Part shown: positions 52,045 through 60,536 of the stretch, piece by piece
Position numbering within the stretch: position 1 is the stretch's first letter
Layout of the letters: every line of letters starts with the position of its first letter
Origin: an uncultured Acidimicrobiaceae bacterium
GTDB taxonomy: Bacteria > Actinomycetota > Acidimicrobiia > Acidimicrobiales > Ilumatobacteraceae
Length of the DNA: 64,000 nucleotides
Reading direction: 5' to 3'
Assembly: GCA_903919455.1 (NCBI GenBank)
Contig: CAIXIJ010000056.1
Coordinates: forward strand, 1-64,000
Translations under genes and position numbers: made by a program
The notes under the pieces: generated by a model
What the model saw: only the letters and a program-made list of their open reading frames with translations
The model's database searches: none
What the model was told of the DNA's origin: nothing

Positions 52045-53118
52045 ATGACCCGCACCATGATCCGGACGAGTACGGCTGCAATGCTGGTACCGATGCTGTT
52101 GCTGGGGGCTGCGTGCTCCTCCGACGGCAGCACCGCCGGCGCACCCGAGACCGATGTACAGGGCAAGGCGCATGATGCGTGCCTCGCAGGCTCTCCCATC
52201 GCCGTCGATGGTCGGCTACGGATCGCCGCCACCGTGGCGCCGATCACCTCGATCATCGCCAACGTCGCCGGCGACGCGGCCGACGTCGTTGGTCTCGTGC
52301 CGGAAGGCACCAACTCACACACCTACGAGCCGCCGCCCAGCGTGGCTACGGTGCTCGCCAAGGCCGACCTCGTGTTCGCCAACGGCCTCATCCTCGAAGA
52401 GCCCACCAAAGACCTCGCCCAGTCGAACCAGCCGAACGGCAGTGCACTCTGCGAACTCGGCACGGCGACCCTTCCCGTCCAGCAGTACATCTACGACTTC
52501 TCGTTCCCAAAGGAGGGTGGCAAGCCGAACCCGCACCTCTGGACCGACCCCACCCTGACGAAGCGGTACGCGGAGTTAGCCCGCGACGTGCTCGTCCGCA
52601 TGGACCCGGCCAACGCGGCGACGTACACGACGAACGCTGCCGCCTACGCCGTGAAGATCGACGAGCTCGACGCTGCGTTCCGCACTGCCTCCGACACGCT
52701 CGCCGCCGACCAACGCAAGTTGCTCACCTACCACGACGCCTACGCCTACTTCGCCCGCACGTATGGCTGGACCGTCATCGGAGCCATCCAGCCGTCAAGC
52801 TTCGACGAGCCCACACCCCGCGAGGTTGCCGACCTCATCGCGCAGGTGAAGGCCTCGAAGGTGAAGGCGATCTTCGGCTCGGAGGTGTTCCCCAGCTCGG
52901 TGCTCGAGACCATCGGCAAGGAGGCGGGCGTGCAGTACGTGGACGAACTGCGCGACGACGACCTCCCCGGTGAACCCGGCGACCCGGATCACTCGTTCCT
53001 CGGGCTCATGCGGTTCGACTACGTGACGATGGTCGAGGCCCTTGGCGGCGACGCCTCGGCGCTCACGGCGCTCGATGTCGCCGACGTCACCACCGACACG
53101 GCGAAGTACCCGCAATGA
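52045..53118 (+). CDS. Zinc/manganese-type ABC transporter substrate-binding lipoprotein (cluster A-I)
   Basis: The 357-residue lipoprotein has a signal with LGAAC (C24). Metal-ligand regions NSHTYEPPPS, NPHLWTDP, TYHDAYAYF and the C-terminal RDDDLPGEPGDPDHS contain the three histidines and the acidic residue typical of zinc or manganese binders. The His-rich loop of many ZnuA proteins is absent. It captures metal at the cell surface for the ATPase and permease genes that follow with ATGA overlaps. The leaderless promoter and operator give it a tight control region. Confidence 0.88.
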   Translation: MTRTMIRTSTAAMLVPMLLLGAACSSDGSTAGAPETDVQGKAHDACLAGSPIAVDGRLRIAATVAPITSIIANVAGDAADVVGLVPEGTNSHTYEPPPSVATVLAKADLVFANGLILEEPTKDLAQSNQPNGSALCELGTATLPVQQYIYDFSFPKEGGKPNPHLWTDPTLTKRYAELARDVLVRMDPANAATYTTNAAAYAVKIDELDAAFRTASDTLAADQRKLLTYHDAYAYFARTYGWTVIGAIQPSSFDEPTPREVADLIAQVKASKVKAIFGSEVFPSSVLETIGKEAGVQYVDELRDDDLPGEPGDPDHSFLGLMRFDYVTMVEALGGDASALTALDVADVTTDTAKYPQ

Positions 53119-53876
53119 GCAGCGCACCCACAGCGCTGGTCGAACTCGACGGCGTGTCCCACTCCTACGGCGGGCCGACGGTCCTGCACCACGTCCACGT
53201 CGGTATCGAACCGGGGTCGTTCCTCGGCATCATCGGGCCGTCCGGTTCTGGCAAGACCACCATGTTGCGCCTGGTGCTCGGCAGCCTGCAGCCCACCGAG
53301 GGCACGGTGCACCGGCGACCCGGCATCCGCATCGCGTACGTGCCCCAGGTGGAGACCGTGAACTGGAACTTCCCCATCACCGTCGGCGAGGTCGTGCTCA
53401 TGGCGGGCGCTCCCTCCTGGCGGCGGCCATGGTCGACGGCGACCGAGCGCCGCGAAGTGGCGGTCACGCTCGAGCAGCTCGGCCTCGGCGGCCTTGAGGA
53501 CCGCCACATCCGTGAGCTCTCGGGCGGCCAGCAGCAGCGCGTGTTCCTCGCCCGAGCGCTCCACCGCAAGCCCGACCTGCTCGTCCTCGACGAGCCGACC
53601 TCCGGCGTCGACGTGCGCACCCGCCACGAGGTGGTCCATCTGCTCACCGACCTCCACCGCGCCGGCATGGCGGTCATCCTCACCACGCACGACATCAATG
53701 GCCTCGCCGCCCACCTGCCGCGCATCGCCTGCGTCAACCGCGAACTCATCGCCATCGGTACGCCGCGCGAAGTGCTCACCCCCGACGTGCTCGAGCGCAC
53801 CTACGGTGCACCAATGGAGGTCCTCGAGCACGGGGGCATGCTCCTGGTCACCGACAGTCGGCTGGAGTCCGCATGA
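53115..53876 (+). CDS. znuC: Zinc/manganese-type ABC transporter ATPase
   Basis: The 253-residue ATPase has Walker A GPSGSGKTT, signature LSGGQQQR, Walker B LLVLDEPTSG and H-loop TTHD. The order and motif spacing match the ZnuC/MntA family. It powers uptake with the lipoprotein and the permease and starts in ATGA overlap with the binding protein. A late loop (VNRELIAIGTPREVLTP) is typical of metal transporters. Confidence 0.9.
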   Translation: MSSAPTALVELDGVSHSYGGPTVLHHVHVGIEPGSFLGIIGPSGSGKTTMLRLVLGSLQPTEGTVHRRPGIRIAYVPQVETVNWNFPITVGEVVLMAGAPSWRRPWSTATERREVAVTLEQLGLGGLEDRHIRELSGGQQQRVFLARALHRKPDLLVLDEPTSGVDVRTRHEVVHLLTDLHRAGMAVILTTHDINGLAAHLPRIACVNRELIAIGTPREVLTPDVLERTYGAPMEVLEHGGMLLVTDSRLESA

Positions 53877-54721
53877 TCGCCGACATCTTCGAACCGTTCG
53901 GCCTTGCCTTCTTCCGCAACGGCCTGCTCGTGGCCACCATGGCGGGTGCGATCTGCGGGTTGATCGGCTGCTACGTGGTGCTCCGCCAACTGAGCTACAT
54001 CGGCCACGGACTGTCGCACTCGATCTTCGGCGGCGCCGCGGCCAGCGCCGTGCTGTCGGTGAACTTCTACCTCGGCGCAGGGCTGTGGGGTTTGCTCTCG
54101 GCGCTCATGATCGCTCGGGTGGCACGCCGCGGCAAGATCGGATCCGACGCAGCGATCGGCGTCATCACCACCGCGTCGTTCGCTATCGGCATCGCGCTCT
54201 CCAACCGGTTCGGGCAGGCGAAGAAGTCGATCGACGCCGTACTGTTCGGGTCGATCCTCGGCGTCAGCGTAGGCGACGTGGTCGCCGTCGCATTCGCCGG
54301 TCTGCTGGCCGTCGCAGTCATCTGGATCTGCTATCGCAAGTTGCTGTTCGCCACCTTCGACGCCGAGGTCGCCGAGGTGTCGGGCATCAACGTGCCGCGC
54401 ATGGAGGCCCTACTGATGCTGATGCTCGCCGTCACCATCCTGTTCACCATGAAGGTGATGGGAGTGCTGCTCATCAGCGCCCTGCTGGTGACGCCCGCCG
54501 TCATCGCCCGCATGCTCACGAACTCGTTTGCCCGGATGCTCTGGATAGCGCCCAGCATCGGGGCAGCGTGCGGGTTCACGGGCATGCTGCTCAGCTACTA
54601 CATCGATGTCTCGTCGGGCGCCACCATCATCCTGATGGCTTCATTGGTGTTCGTGGTGGTCTACGCCGTTACGGGCACACGCGGCCGCCGCAACGTCGCT
54701 GGCCTCACCCACGACCACTGA
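53873..54721 (+). CDS. znuB: Zinc/manganese-type ABC transporter permease
   Basis: The 282-residue integral membrane protein has about eight hydrophobic segments and family wording LIGCYVVLRQLSYIGHGLSHSIFGG near the N-terminus and FATFDAEVAEVSGINVPRMEALLMLMLA in the middle. It forms the channel, probably as a dimer. The end is followed by a short gap and the convergent S51-type gene. It overlaps the ATPase gene by four bases. Confidence 0.9.
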   Translation: MIADIFEPFGLAFFRNGLLVATMAGAICGLIGCYVVLRQLSYIGHGLSHSIFGGAAASAVLSVNFYLGAGLWGLLSALMIARVARRGKIGSDAAIGVITTASFAIGIALSNRFGQAKKSIDAVLFGSILGVSVGDVVAVAFAGLLAVAVIWICYRKLLFATFDAEVAEVSGINVPRMEALLMLMLAVTILFTMKVMGVLLISALLVTPAVIARMLTNSFARMLWIAPSIGAACGFTGMLLSYYIDVSSGATIILMASLVFVVVYAVTGTRGRRNVAGLTHDH

Positions 54722-54731
54722 CCCACGCAAG

Positions 54732-56003
54732 TCACGGTGTGATGAGGTCCCACACCTGGCCGTCGGGCGTGTCGCGCACCTCGATGCCGGCGGCGGCGAG
54801 GCCGTCGCGGATCTGGTCCGACAGGTCGTAGCGCTTCGCCGCCCGCACCTCGATACGCGCCGCCAGCGCGACGTCGACCACCGGGCCGAGGACTGCGCGG
54901 GGGTCGGCCAAGCCACCTACCGCAGCGTCGCCGAGCCGCACGATCATCGATCGCAGGAGTGCTCGCGCCCGATCGGTCTCGTCGCTCTGCAGCGTGTCGG
55001 TCGACCAGCCCACGATCGCCTCGTCGAGGTCGAGCGCAGCGGTGGCTGCAGCGGCCGCATCGCGCCGTGCGAGCGCGGCTTCGAACTCGGCACCGAGGCG
55101 GGCCGTGTCGGCGGCCAGCGAGGCGGTGGTAACAGGTACCTCTTCGACGACCGGGGCCGCTGCCTCGGCGGCAGAGGAGATGGTCGAGCGCATGCCATCG
55201 GTGGGGCCGTTGCGGAGCACATCGATCGACACCACCTCGCCGGTGGGGATCTCCATCGACACCCCGTCACGGCGCACAGTGACGACGCCGAGGCCGACCA
55301 CCGTGGCCGTGTCGGCGTCGAGGTCGAGAATCACGCCGGTGTGCTCATCCACCCCGAGCACGAACGCCCCGGCGGGCAGCAGCGTCTCGAGGATGCGGAG
55401 CCGGCGTTCGCCCATGTAGCAGAAGCGGGTGTCGTGGTGCCCGCCCTCGGCGTTGTTGAAATGCGGGATGACTGCGACCGGCAGGCCGATCGCCGACAGC
55501 ACGTCGAGGCCGTCGAGCCAGTACGGGTCGTCGCCCGACTTGTACACCTCGTAGACCGGCACGGTGGCGAGCCCCAGGGTGAGCGCAGCAGCGCTCGAGA
55601 ACGTGACGGCACCGCCCGTGCGGAGCTTGTCGGCGAGCAGGTCGGGGATCGGCGTACCGGCCCACTGACGCAACGCGTAGGTAGGGCTGCCGGGCCCGGC
55701 AAACACGAACTGCGCCTGACGGATGCGCGAGAAGGCCGCCTCGCGCTCGATGGTCGATGCCGTCTCGACGCGCTGCAGGCCGGCAACCCCGACCGAACGG
55801 TTGAGGCTGACACGGAAGTAGTCGACCGTCTTCGACGAGAGTTCGTCGGCGTTCTCCTGGAAACCGAACGGCGTATCGAGGAACACGGCGGGCACCTCGC
55901 CACTGCCCGCGCCGGCGGCGAGCTGCTCGAACACTGTGCGGTGGGGCTTCACCATCGTCGGAGCGGTCTCGCCGCTACCCATGATCGTCAACAGGCGGGT
56001 CAT
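54732..56003 (-). CDS. Peptidase S51-like protein fused to a cysteinyl-tRNA-synthetase-type tail
   Basis: The 423-residue protein has an N-terminal cyanophycinase/peptidase S51-like domain (residues about 1-260): LTIMGSGETAP, FLDTPFGFQENADE, FAGPGSPTYALRQW (nucleophile-elbow region), TFSSAAALTLG and FVLGVDEHTG. The C-terminal region (about 300-423) resembles the DALR/anticodon-binding tail of cysteinyl-tRNA synthetases: FEAALARRDAAAAATAALDLDEAI and AKRYDLSDQIRDGLAAAGIE followed by DTPDGQVWDL. The catalytic HIGH and KMSKS parts of the synthetase are absent. ATG 56003 overlaps the upstream hydrolase stop (ATGA). Function of the fusion is unknown; the tail may bind RNA or serve as a scaffold. 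Confidence 0.78.
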   Translation of the reverse strand: MTRLLTIMGSGETAPTMVKPHRTVFEQLAAGAGSGEVPAVFLDTPFGFQENADELSSKTVDYFRVSLNRSVGVAGLQRVETASTIEREAAFSRIRQAQFVFAGPGSPTYALRQWAGTPIPDLLADKLRTGGAVTFSSAAALTLGLATVPVYEVYKSGDDPYWLDGLDVLSAIGLPVAVIPHFNNAEGGHHDTRFCYMGERRLRILETLLPAGAFVLGVDEHTGVILDLDADTATVVGLGVVTVRRDGVSMEIPTGEVVSIDVLRNGPTDGMRSTISSAAEAAAPVVEEVPVTTASLAADTARLGAEFEAALARRDAAAAATAALDLDEAIVGWSTDTLQSDETDRARALLRSMIVRLGDAAVGGLADPRAVLGPVVDVALAARIEVRAAKRYDLSDQIRDGLAAAGIEVRDTPDGQVWDLITP

Positions 56004-56860
56004 TTGTTCGTGGCCTCCTGGGCCAGATCGAGCAGCACGTTGGCCAACTCGACGGGGTGTTGGGCGTGGATGTCGTGATGGGCGGGCGAGAACCAACGGG
56101 CCCTGCCGTCCGGGAGCGCGGCCACCGCTGCAGCTACGGCATCCTGCTTGTCGTGCGTCCATGCGACATCGCCGGTGTCGGCGGGGATCATGAGCGCCGG
56201 TACCGCGACGTCCTGGAAGAGGGTCGAGGGCCGGTGCGAGTAAAGCGCCTCGAGGATCATCATGTGTCGTTCGAACGTGAGCCACGGGGCGATCGTGCCA
56301 TCGGGCCGCACCTCGAAGTTGGCGAGCGAGCCCTGGATACCGCTCTCCGGCCAGCCTGGGTTCGCGTTCCGCATCCAGCCCTCGATAGAGGCGAGCGGTG
56401 TGCCCACGAGACGCGGCGGCGCGAGCACCTGGCTGCACTCCTCCCACGTCGCGAAGCGGCTACCGAGATCGATGAAGCCGCCGTCGACCGCAGCCACCGC
56501 CGACAACACCTCCGGGTGGGTGGCGGCGAGTTCGATGACGACGTTGCCGCCCCACGACTGGCCCACCACGACGGGCCGCTCCCAGCCGAGCGCAGCGATG
56601 AGTTCCACGAGGTCGGACACGATCGTCGTGAAGTCGTAGCCCTCGTCGGGCTTGCTCGACCTTCCATGGCCCCGCTGGTCGACCGCAACGACGGGGTGGC
56701 CCGCTGCCGCAAGCACCTCGGCCACGCCGTCCCACATGCGAGCGTTCGACGCAAGCCCATGCACCAATAGGAACGGCACGGCCTCGCCGTGCAGGTTGCT
56801 GCAGAGCAGCCGCAGCTCCACATCCGGAGCCACCTCGATGCGCGCTTCGTGGATGCTCAT
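56000..56860 (-). CDS. Alpha/beta-hydrolase fold protein
   Basis: The 286-residue protein has LLVHGLASNARMWDGV, VDQRGHGRSSKP and the nucleophile elbow GQSWGGN, with a later PAHHDIHAQHP that supplies the catalytic histidine. It hydrolyses an ester, amide or similar bond; the cap region (GWMRNANPGWPESG) is Trp-rich. GGAG precedes the ATG. It is third in a four-gene operon with ATGA overlaps on both sides. No specific substrate can be assigned. Confidence 0.87.
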   Translation of the reverse strand: MSIHEARIEVAPDVELRLLCSNLHGEAVPFLLVHGLASNARMWDGVAEVLAAAGHPVVAVDQRGHGRSSKPDEGYDFTTIVSDLVELIAALGWERPVVVGQSWGGNVVIELAATHPEVLSAVAAVDGGFIDLGSRFATWEECSQVLAPPRLVGTPLASIEGWMRNANPGWPESGIQGSLANFEVRPDGTIAPWLTFERHMMILEALYSHRPSTLFQDVAVPALMIPADTGDVAWTHDKQDAVAAAVAALPDGRARWFSPAHHDIHAQHPVELANVLLDLAQEATNK

Positions 56861-57825
56861 GGGGTCGCTCCTCGGGGGGTCGATGCTGCAGCGGCGATCA
56901 TCTCGCAGAGGCCGGTAACCGCCAGCACCTCGCTCGTCGGGCGGGGCCACGCTGCACGGCCGCGAACGGCGTCGGCGAAGGCATCGATCATGGCTTCGTA
57001 GCAGTTGCCGCCGGCAGTCTCGTGCGTCTCGACCGAACCGTTCGGACGCGTGATCGTGAAGGTCGTGTCGTGCGGGCCTGGTGTGAACGGCCGCTCGACC
57101 GCCAGCGCTCCAGCCGTGCCGGCCACGTGCAAGGACTGCCGCTCGGGCAGCTCGAACGAGGTGACGATCGACGCCGTTGCGTGCGCCGACCAGGCCAGCC
57201 GGATCGACGTAGTGGCATCGACACCCGAGGGTGCCATCACGGCGCTCGCGATCACCTCGTCGGGCAGGCCACCGAAGGCCGCCAGGACCGGGGAGAGGCA
57301 GTAGATGCCGACGTCGAGCAGCGCTCCCCCACCCTGGCTCGGCATCCATCGGTAGTTCGCATCGTCGACGAGGGGGAACGTGAACGCCGCCTCTGCATGG
57401 CGCACGTCTCCGAGGTCCTCAGCGGCGAGTAGCCGGGCGATCTCGATCGACCGCGGATGGAACGGCGTCATGTACGCCTCGGCGAGCAGCACGCCGGCTG
57501 CGTCGCACGCCGCCGCCATCTGCTCCACCTCGGCCGATGTGGCGGCAAGGGGCTTCTCGCACAGCACATGCTTGCCGGCAGCCGCGGCGCGCTCGACCCA
57601 CTCGAGGTGCATGCCGTTGGGCAGGGCGACGTAGACCGCCTCGACCGCCGGATCGGCAAGCACGTCGTCGTAGGTGACCGGGCCCGAGCGTGAGCCGAGG
57701 CCTGCCAACACCGCGCTGGCGCAGCCCTCGATCGCCGGGATGACCGCCGCGTTCGCGATCCAGGAACGGCCGCCGAGGACGGCAATGCGCAGCGGATTGG
57801 TGACGGATGCGTCAGGCACGGGCAA
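56857..57825 (-). CDS. Gfo/Idh/MocA-family oxidoreductase (short form)
   Basis: The 322-residue protein has a dinucleotide domain beginning RIAVLGGRSWIANAAVIPAI, where the family's GxGxxG is altered to GGRSWI, and the EKP motif (CEKPLAAT) that supplies the catalytic lysine. YRWMPSQGGGALLDVGIYCLSPV in the C-terminal half is typical. It oxidises or reduces a sugar-type substrate with NAD(P). A TTG at 57825 or a GTG at 57819 can start it; it overlaps the preceding gene by 8-14 bases. With the longer paralogue upstream it may carry out two steps on one substrate. Confidence 0.87.
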   Translation of the reverse strand: MPVPDASVTNPLRIAVLGGRSWIANAAVIPAIEGCASAVLAGLGSRSGPVTYDDVLADPAVEAVYVALPNGMHLEWVERAAAAGKHVLCEKPLAATSAEVEQMAAACDAAGVLLAEAYMTPFHPRSIEIARLLAAEDLGDVRHAEAAFTFPLVDDANYRWMPSQGGGALLDVGIYCLSPVLAAFGGLPDEVIASAVMAPSGVDATTSIRLAWSAHATASIVTSFELPERQSLHVAGTAGALAVERPFTPGPHDTTFTITRPNGSVETHETAGGNCYEAMIDAFADAVRGRAAWPRPTSEVLAVTGLCEMIAAAASTPRGATP

Positions 57826-59263
57826 TCACGGCGCCGCCCTCGGCGGCCGAGCGATGCGCAGCCTCGAGCACGGACACGACCTCGCGGGACTCGTTCGGCG
57901 GCACCGGAACCGGCTCGCCCAGCAGCAGGTGGTCGGCGAGCGCACGGTGGAACGGCCAGCCGACGCGGGGCACCGGCGGCAGCACCATCTCCACGACCCC
58001 GTACCCCTGCTCGTAGCGGCCGACGCGGATGTCGACCGCAGCCTCGGCATGGTGCCAGGCGTCGGCCACGTGGCCGCGGCCGGCGAGCAGTTGGTCGTCG
58101 ACAATCGGTCGGTACTCGGCGACTGCCGTGCCTTTGGTGCCCTGCACGAAGAACTTTGGCTTTCGGATGGCTGCCACATCGGTCTGGATGAATCGTGCCT
58201 CTCGGCCGTCGCTCCACCGCATGTGCACGTCGATCTGGTCGGAGTTCGACACGTCGCGCCACACCCGCTTGTGTGAGGTGGCCTGGACGAGGTCGGGCGT
58301 GCTGCCGTACAGAGCGAGGATCCAGTCGATGTGGTGCGAACCCCAGTCGTACACGGCGCCGCCCGACAGCGCCTCATCGCTGTGCCACCACCGGCACGGA
58401 TGGTCGAACCCGCCGACGAACGTCTCCATGTTGAAGACCTCACCGAGCAGGTCGGTCTCGACAGCCCGGCGCAGCGCCAGGAAATCGCCGTCCCACCGGC
58501 GGCTCTGGTGCACGGTGATGGTGCGGTCCATCTCGGCAGAGGTGGCGAGCAGCACGTCGGCATCCGCAGCGGTGAGGCACATCGGCTTTTCGACCACCAC
58601 GTGCTTGCCGGCTCTCAGGAGTTGCATGGCGATCGGTGCGTGGAGGACCGGCGGCGTCGCCACGATGACGACGTCGACGTCGGGGTCGTTGCACAGCGAG
58701 TCGGTATCGGCGTGGCCACGTGCGTCGGGGAAGTCCGCCTCGGCAGCCTGGCGCCGTTCGGTGTTCGAGTCGCACACCGCGGTGAAGCGCAGGCCGCGGG
58801 TCTCGGTGGCGGCGAGACCGTGGGTGTAGCCCATCCCTCCGAACGGCCCGTACCCGACGATGCCGACGCCGATGGTCCGGTCGGCAGCCGGCACGGCCTG
58901 GGCCCCGGTGAGCCGGGCGAGGAATCGGCTCGGTTCGGGACGCGCGGCAAGGCGAACGGGGTCGATCGCACTGACGATGACACGGCCCTTGCCCGACGCG
59001 CACTCGACGATTGCTGGCAGGTCGGTGAACCGGACGCTGACCGTCGCGACCACGGTGGCGATCGACGGGTCGGCCACGTGCAGGCGTACCAGAGGCCCCA
59101 CCACGCTGGTTTCGCGTTGCAGCCGAGCCGCCTCAGGCCGATCGGCATCGGGGCGAAGGAACCACTCGCCCTCGGGGAGCACGTCGTCGCGGCGTAGTCC
59201 GAGTTCCGACAACTCGCCGTCGCTCAACGCTCCGGCATCCAACACGCGCACCTGTTCCGACAC
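57812..59263 (-). CDS. Gfo/Idh/MocA-family oxidoreductase with N-terminal extension
   Basis: The 483-residue protein is a Gfo/Idh/MocA enzyme from about residue 130: VGIVGYGPFGGMGYTHGLAAT, HVVVEKPMCLT and GGAVYDWGSHHIDWILALYG. The first roughly 125 residues (VRVLDAGALSDGELSELGLRRDDVL to FLARLTGAQAV) are an extra domain I do not recognise, perhaps a sugar-binding or partner-binding module. GTG 59263 is supported by TAGCCT seven bases upstream; earlier in-frame codons run into the terminator and tRNA. It is first in the operon and its short paralogue follows. Confidence 0.83.
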   Translation of the reverse strand: MSEQVRVLDAGALSDGELSELGLRRDDVLPEGEWFLRPDADRPEAARLQRETSVVGPLVRLHVADPSIATVVATVSVRFTDLPAIVECASGKGRVIVSAIDPVRLAARPEPSRFLARLTGAQAVPAADRTIGVGIVGYGPFGGMGYTHGLAATETRGLRFTAVCDSNTERRQAAEADFPDARGHADTDSLCNDPDVDVVIVATPPVLHAPIAMQLLRAGKHVVVEKPMCLTAADADVLLATSAEMDRTITVHQSRRWDGDFLALRRAVETDLLGEVFNMETFVGGFDHPCRWWHSDEALSGGAVYDWGSHHIDWILALYGSTPDLVQATSHKRVWRDVSNSDQIDVHMRWSDGREARFIQTDVAAIRKPKFFVQGTKGTAVAEYRPIVDDQLLAGRGHVADAWHHAEAAVDIRVGRYEQGYGVVEMVLPPVPRVGWPFHRALADHLLLGEPVPVPPNESREVVSVLEAAHRSAAEGGAVIARA

Positions 59264-59270
59264 CGAGGAG

Positions 59271-59276
59271 AGGCTA
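59271..59276 (-). promoter_or_regulatory. Leaderless -10 element of the Gfo/Idh/MocA operon
   Basis: TAGCCT on the minus strand lies seven bases before GTG 59263, just downstream of the tRNA terminator. Confidence 0.5.
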
Positions 59277-59354
59277 GCTGCGCTACCGCCGGACGTCGTC
59301 CTGGGCTCCGCATTCCATGTCACATGCCCCAGCGAGGAAACTGAAGGAACGAGA

Positions 59355-59382
59355 AAGGCCCAGGTCGGTTGACCTGGGCCTT
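59355..59382 (-). terminator. Terminator after tRNA-Ala
   Basis: AAGGCCCAGGTC (59355-59366) and GACCTGGGCCTT (59371-59382) make a 12-bp stem with a four-base loop; on the minus strand a T-rich run (TTTCTCGTT) follows. It ends tRNA transcription before the oxidoreductase operon. The stem is nearly identical to the one at 51485. Confidence 0.8.
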
Positions 59383-59388
59383 CGTCCG

Positions 59389-59461
59389 TGGAGCTGAGGG
59401 GAATTGAACCCCTGACCTCTTCCATGCCATGGAAGCGCTCTGCCAACTGAGCTACAGCCCC
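59389..59461 (-). tRNA. tRNA-Ala (anticodon GGC)
   Basis: On the minus strand the 73 bases fold into a full cloverleaf. The acceptor stem is GGGGCTG/CAGCTCC with the G3-U70 wobble that identifies alanine tRNAs, and the D-arm contains AGCTCAGTTGGCAGAGC. The anticodon arm is CTTCC-ATGGCAT-GGAAG with GGC, and the T-arm is GGGG-TTCAATT-CCCC. The CCA end is not encoded. A terminator follows directly. Confidence 0.97.
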
Positions 59462-59512
59462 GAACGAGTGAGGGACGATATCAGCGCAGGTCCGTTGCCA
59501 AAACCTGTGAGC

Positions 59513-60091
59513 TCACATCGATCGCTTGGAACGCAGTTTCGCCCGCAGCGGACCCACACCGAGACGCATCACGGCAGTGATGAGCAGCGAAGAGATTACC
59601 ACCCGCACTTCCAGCGGCCACTCGGCGATGCGGGGCGCCACGACCAGCGAGCTGGCGACAGCTACCGGATACACCCACGCCACGTCGGTGACGATTCGAT
59701 TCCAGCGTGAACGCTTCGGCTCGGCACGATCGGGGAGCTCGAAGAAGTTCTCCACTCCCACGGTGCGTGTGATGCGCTCGCTGGTGACAAATGCGGTCGC
59801 TCGTTCCATCAACACCGCACGCTGCGGTGACCGCTCCCACTCACGAAGGTGAATGCCGTCGACGAAACGGAACACAAACTGGTGGTCGCCACCGTCGGGA
59901 CCTGGGTGTAACACGCCGGCACCAAGGCACCCGTGAAAGCGCCCCATGGTCTCGATGGCGTCTTTCGTCCAGGCGTTGTACTCCGCTTGTTTGCCCGGCA
60001 TGACGGTGCGGGCCACCGTGACGGTGACCGGGTCCGGCGCGATGCGGGGCAATTGCGCTGTGTCGAAGGGGCCAGAAAGTGTGAGTGCCAT
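59513..60091 (-). CDS. Antibiotic-biosynthesis-monooxygenase (ABM)-domain membrane protein
   Basis: The 192-residue protein has an N-terminal ABM domain (DPVTVTVARTVMPGKQAEYNAW to FEL, residues about 20-110) and a C-terminal part with two hydrophobic segments (VAWVYPVAVASSLVVAP and VRVVISSLLITAVMR), so it is probably anchored in the membrane. ABM domains bind or oxidise polycyclic or heme-like substrates, but many have unknown function. TAGGTT (60103-60108, minus strand) fits a transcription start near 60096, favouring ATG 60091 over ATG 60100. It sits alone between rsfS and the tRNA. Confidence 0.83.
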   Translation of the reverse strand: MALTLSGPFDTAQLPRIAPDPVTVTVARTVMPGKQAEYNAWTKDAIETMGRFHGCLGAGVLHPGPDGGDHQFVFRFVDGIHLREWERSPQRAVLMERATAFVTSERITRTVGVENFFELPDRAEPKRSRWNRIVTDVAWVYPVAVASSLVVAPRIAEWPLEVRVVISSLLITAVMRLGVGPLRAKLRSKRSM

Positions 60092-60161
60092 TGCAGCCAT
60101 CAAACCTAGAGATGATGACTGCTATTCCATCGGTGACAACGATCACATGCGCACGAAGCGC

Positions 60162-60536
60162 TCAGACCGCCCAGTCGATCTTGGGAACATCTCGGTACAG
60201 GCGCTCGATTTCGTAGTACATACGAATCTCCTCGGCGAAGACGTGCACCACCACGTCGCCGAAGTCCACCAACACCCACTGCTGCTCTGACGCACCCTCG
60301 ATGCGCAACGGCGAGCGGCCGAGCGCCTCACGCACCGCCTCTTCGACGGCGTCGACCACGCTCTTCACGAGGCGGCGGTTGCTGGCGCTGGCAATCACGA
60401 AGTAGTCGGTGATGGCCAACACCTCGCCCACCGCCAGCACAAGGGTGTGGTCTGCCTTTTTCTCGTCGGCGGCGCGGGCGGCCACGCAGGCCAGTTCGCG
60501 CGCTGCCTCGGCAGCAGTCTGTACAGGAGAGGTCAT
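60162..60536 (-). CDS. rsfS: Ribosome silencing factor RsfS
   Basis: The 124-residue protein has the RsfS/Iojap pattern: AITDYFVIASASNRRLVKSVVDAVEEAV, a GASEQQWVLVDFGDVVVHVF core and YYEIERLYRD at the end. It binds ribosomal protein L14 of the large subunit and blocks subunit joining under nutrient stress. It overlaps the LCP-like gene by one base (TGATG) and follows nadD, a widespread actinobacterial gene order that supports orthology. Confidence 0.95.
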   Translation of the reverse strand: MTSPVQTAAEAARELACVAARAADEKKADHTLVLAVGEVLAITDYFVIASASNRRLVKSVVDAVEEAVREALGRSPLRIEGASEQQWVLVDFGDVVVHVFAEEIRMYYEIERLYRDVPKIDWAV

